A stretch of DNA of 64,000 bases from Legionella_C sp048541585 (lineage in GTDB: Bacteria; Pseudomonadota; Gammaproteobacteria; Legionellales; Legionellaceae). The DNA lies in NCBI RefSeq assembly GCF_048541585.1, contig NZ_CP183303.1:3315733-3379732 (forward strand). Direction: 5' to 3'. Position 1 is the stretch's first letter. Each line of letters begins with the position of its first letter. Positions 62,568 through 64,000 of the stretch are shown here, one piece after another. The notes under the pieces are model-generated. The model searched no databases, had not been told where the DNA came from, and saw only the letters and a list, made by a program, of their open reading frames with translations. A program made the translations under genes and the position numbers.

Positions 62568-64000
62568 TTTAAACCTACTTAAATTAATTTAAAGGTGGGC
62601 AATGATAGAAAACTTTACAAGTTCTGTCAAACCATCTCGATTTAATAATAGGCAGTTTTTAATTGAGAATAAACAGTAATTGGTTTTAAAAAATTAATTG
62701 AAAAAACTTTGAGGTAATAATAATAACATATTAAATATTTTATCTTTTGTTTATTATTAGTAAAGAAAAAATCTGTGGATACTTATTAAAAATTAATTAC
62801 TATCAACAAATTAACTTTGATGTAAATCTGTTAAAAAGAAGTGTTCTTCCTGATTAATAGCTTAAGATTAATTTTCATATATTTTAAAATTTCCTTTTCT
62901 ATACACACGTTTTGCTAAGTTAAACTTGCATACATTAAACAATTTATTAACGTATCTTTAAAAATTCATTTGTCTTTAAATTAACCAACCATTTCGCGAC
63001 CTTAATTATAATAATAAATTAAGAATTTAAATTTGTTATGATTATTATGTAGCGTTTTTCTGTTGATAAACTTATAATTTTATAAAAAAACAATGACTTA
63101 ACTGAAATTTAACCTGGTGATATATAGTTTTTAAGTAGTACGTGTTTTCTTAATTAAAAATACTTTTGGCCATTTTCTTTGCAATCACTACTACTTTTCC
63201 CCAGCTTTAATTAACCTTTTCAGAGACTTTTACAGCGAGAGTATAAGTTTATAAACAATAAAAATTTATTTTTATAATCTAAATGTTTAAGGATATTATT
63301 AAGTGGCTTTTCAAAAAGGGGTTAAACCCAGACAATTTTAATTATTCTTATCTGATAAACATTATAAATTTTAAGCTTTTGGATTATGATTGTTTGATTT
63401 TTAGGCTTTATGGATTGTAATTTATTTATCCTTAACGCTATTAAGCACATTTAACGCAATTCTTTAGTAAAAAAATTAATTTTCTTAACTGGTATAGCTT
63501 TATCTCTAAACTTTTTTGCGATACATTATTCTTGATATACTAAAGTTACCCTTAGCAATGGTTAGAAATTTTGGTTTTATCTACCTAGTTAGTTTCGTAT
63601 ATCCATTTTTAATTAACCAATTTTTGTTTAGTTAGATCAACAAACCTCATATAATTAGTAGTTTGATTGACTTTTATCTTTAGATTTTGAATTTGAAAAA
63701 TTCAATTTAGCCTATTATTGAACATATTTGCTGTTATATATATTTTAGAGTCGATCTCAAAACTATATTTTTATTCTTTGCTAGGTATAATGATCGACCC
63801 GCCTATAAATTGTTTTATTATAGTATTCATATTCGCTAAATTTGATGGAGCAATTTAAAAGGCAAATAACGCTGTAATTAATTTTAATAACTGCGTTACT
63901 AGTAAGTTAATTTTTATTTGCTAGCTTACTGGCTTTGGTGGCAGTATTTAACTTTATTGGTTGTTTAAAATAGCAACCATTGTTGCTTGAGGAGTTTTTT
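62568..64000. other. 1.43-kb gene-free, A+T-rich region before the expected dnaA
   Basis: No protein or RNA gene found on either strand. It is about 75 percent A+T. DnaA-box-like sequences with one mismatch occur at 62774-62782 (TGTGGATAC), 62899-62907 (CTATACACA) and 63061-63069 (TGTTGATAA). Near the end, AGCAAC / GTTGCT (63972-63987) forms a hairpin. GAGGAG at 63989-63994 lies 6 bases from the edge and suggests a coding start just past it. rpmH followed by dnaA in opposite orientation is the usual gammaproteobacterial arrangement. Confidence 0.6.
62602..62630 (-). promoter_or_regulatory. Promoter of rpmH-rnpA-yidD-yidC-mnmE
   Basis: On the minus strand, -35 TTGACA (62630-62625), 17-base spacer, -10 TATCAT (62607-62602). 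This is a near-consensus sigma-70 promoter 35 bases before rpmH. Confidence 0.82.

Noticed and set aside
1..64000. CRISPR arrays, tRNA or rRNA genes, phage genes
   Set aside because: None seen: no regularly spaced repeats, no cloverleaf with CCA end, no integrase or phage structural genes. Repeats found are palindromic and dispersed.

Overview
The window is AT-rich chromosomal DNA from a Legionella-like gammaproteobacterium. The assignment rests on gene content: the block rpmH-rnpA-yidD-yidC-mnmE, a complete atpIBEFHAGDC operon, the E. coli-like neighbourhood rsmI / lpoA-yraN-diaA-dolP, and RppH, PtsP, ThyA and Lgt with Legionella-type sequences. Scattered among these housekeeping genes are lineage-specific, Lys/Glu-rich, coiled-coil or membrane proteins that look like Dot/Icm effector candidates. 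No single sequence here proves the genus.

Layout. 1-6.8 kb: a partial unknown gene, a tRNA-dihydrouridine synthase, a pteridine cluster (PTR1-like reductase, MidA-like methyltransferase, 6-PTPS-like enzyme), priA and a thioesterase. 6.9-17.5 kb: a stress-flavoured stretch (CsbD, BON/OsmY-like, PRC-barrel, a small CxxC protein, endonuclease V, KatE-type catalase, a zinc alcohol dehydrogenase, CysZ, CbpA-CbpM) containing a coiled-coil gene cut in two by one in-frame stop. 17.6-19.2 kb: a DUF333-like secreted protein whose 3' end lies inside a nested palindromic tandem repeat. 19.3-24.7 kb (minus strand): rppH-ptsP-tauE-like-lgt-thyA. 25-41.5 kb: metG-rsxB-nth, glmU, ansA and an SRAP gene, interleaved with seven unknown or membrane proteins. 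41.5-50.2 kb: an MFS transporter, a DnaA-box cluster and the ATP synthase operon. 50.4-55.9 kb: two DolP-like lipoproteins, diaA, yraN, lpoA and rsmI. 56-58.6 kb: an AlkB-type monooxygenase and a second coiled-coil membrane protein paralogous to the one at 37.3 kb. 58.8-62.6 kb: mnmE-yidC-yidD-rnpA-rpmH. From 62.6 kb to the end there is 1.43 kb with no gene; it finishes with a GAGGAG ribosome-binding site 6 bases from the window edge, where dnaA would be expected.

Most notable is the number of damaged genes. atpH, atpG and an SRAP/YedK gene are each interrupted by a one-base shortfall in an A-run of the coding strand, and the reading frame continues intact after it. yraN carries an in-frame amber codon, and the 7.3-9.0 kb gene an in-frame ochre codon. 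Frameshifts in two essential ATP synthase subunits point either to homopolymer base-calling error or to rescue by slippage. The nonsense codons look like real decay. Other points of interest are four same-orientation DnaA boxes downstream of atpC, several families of palindromic repeats, and an isolated RnfB-Nth pair that looks like a remnant of an rsx operon.
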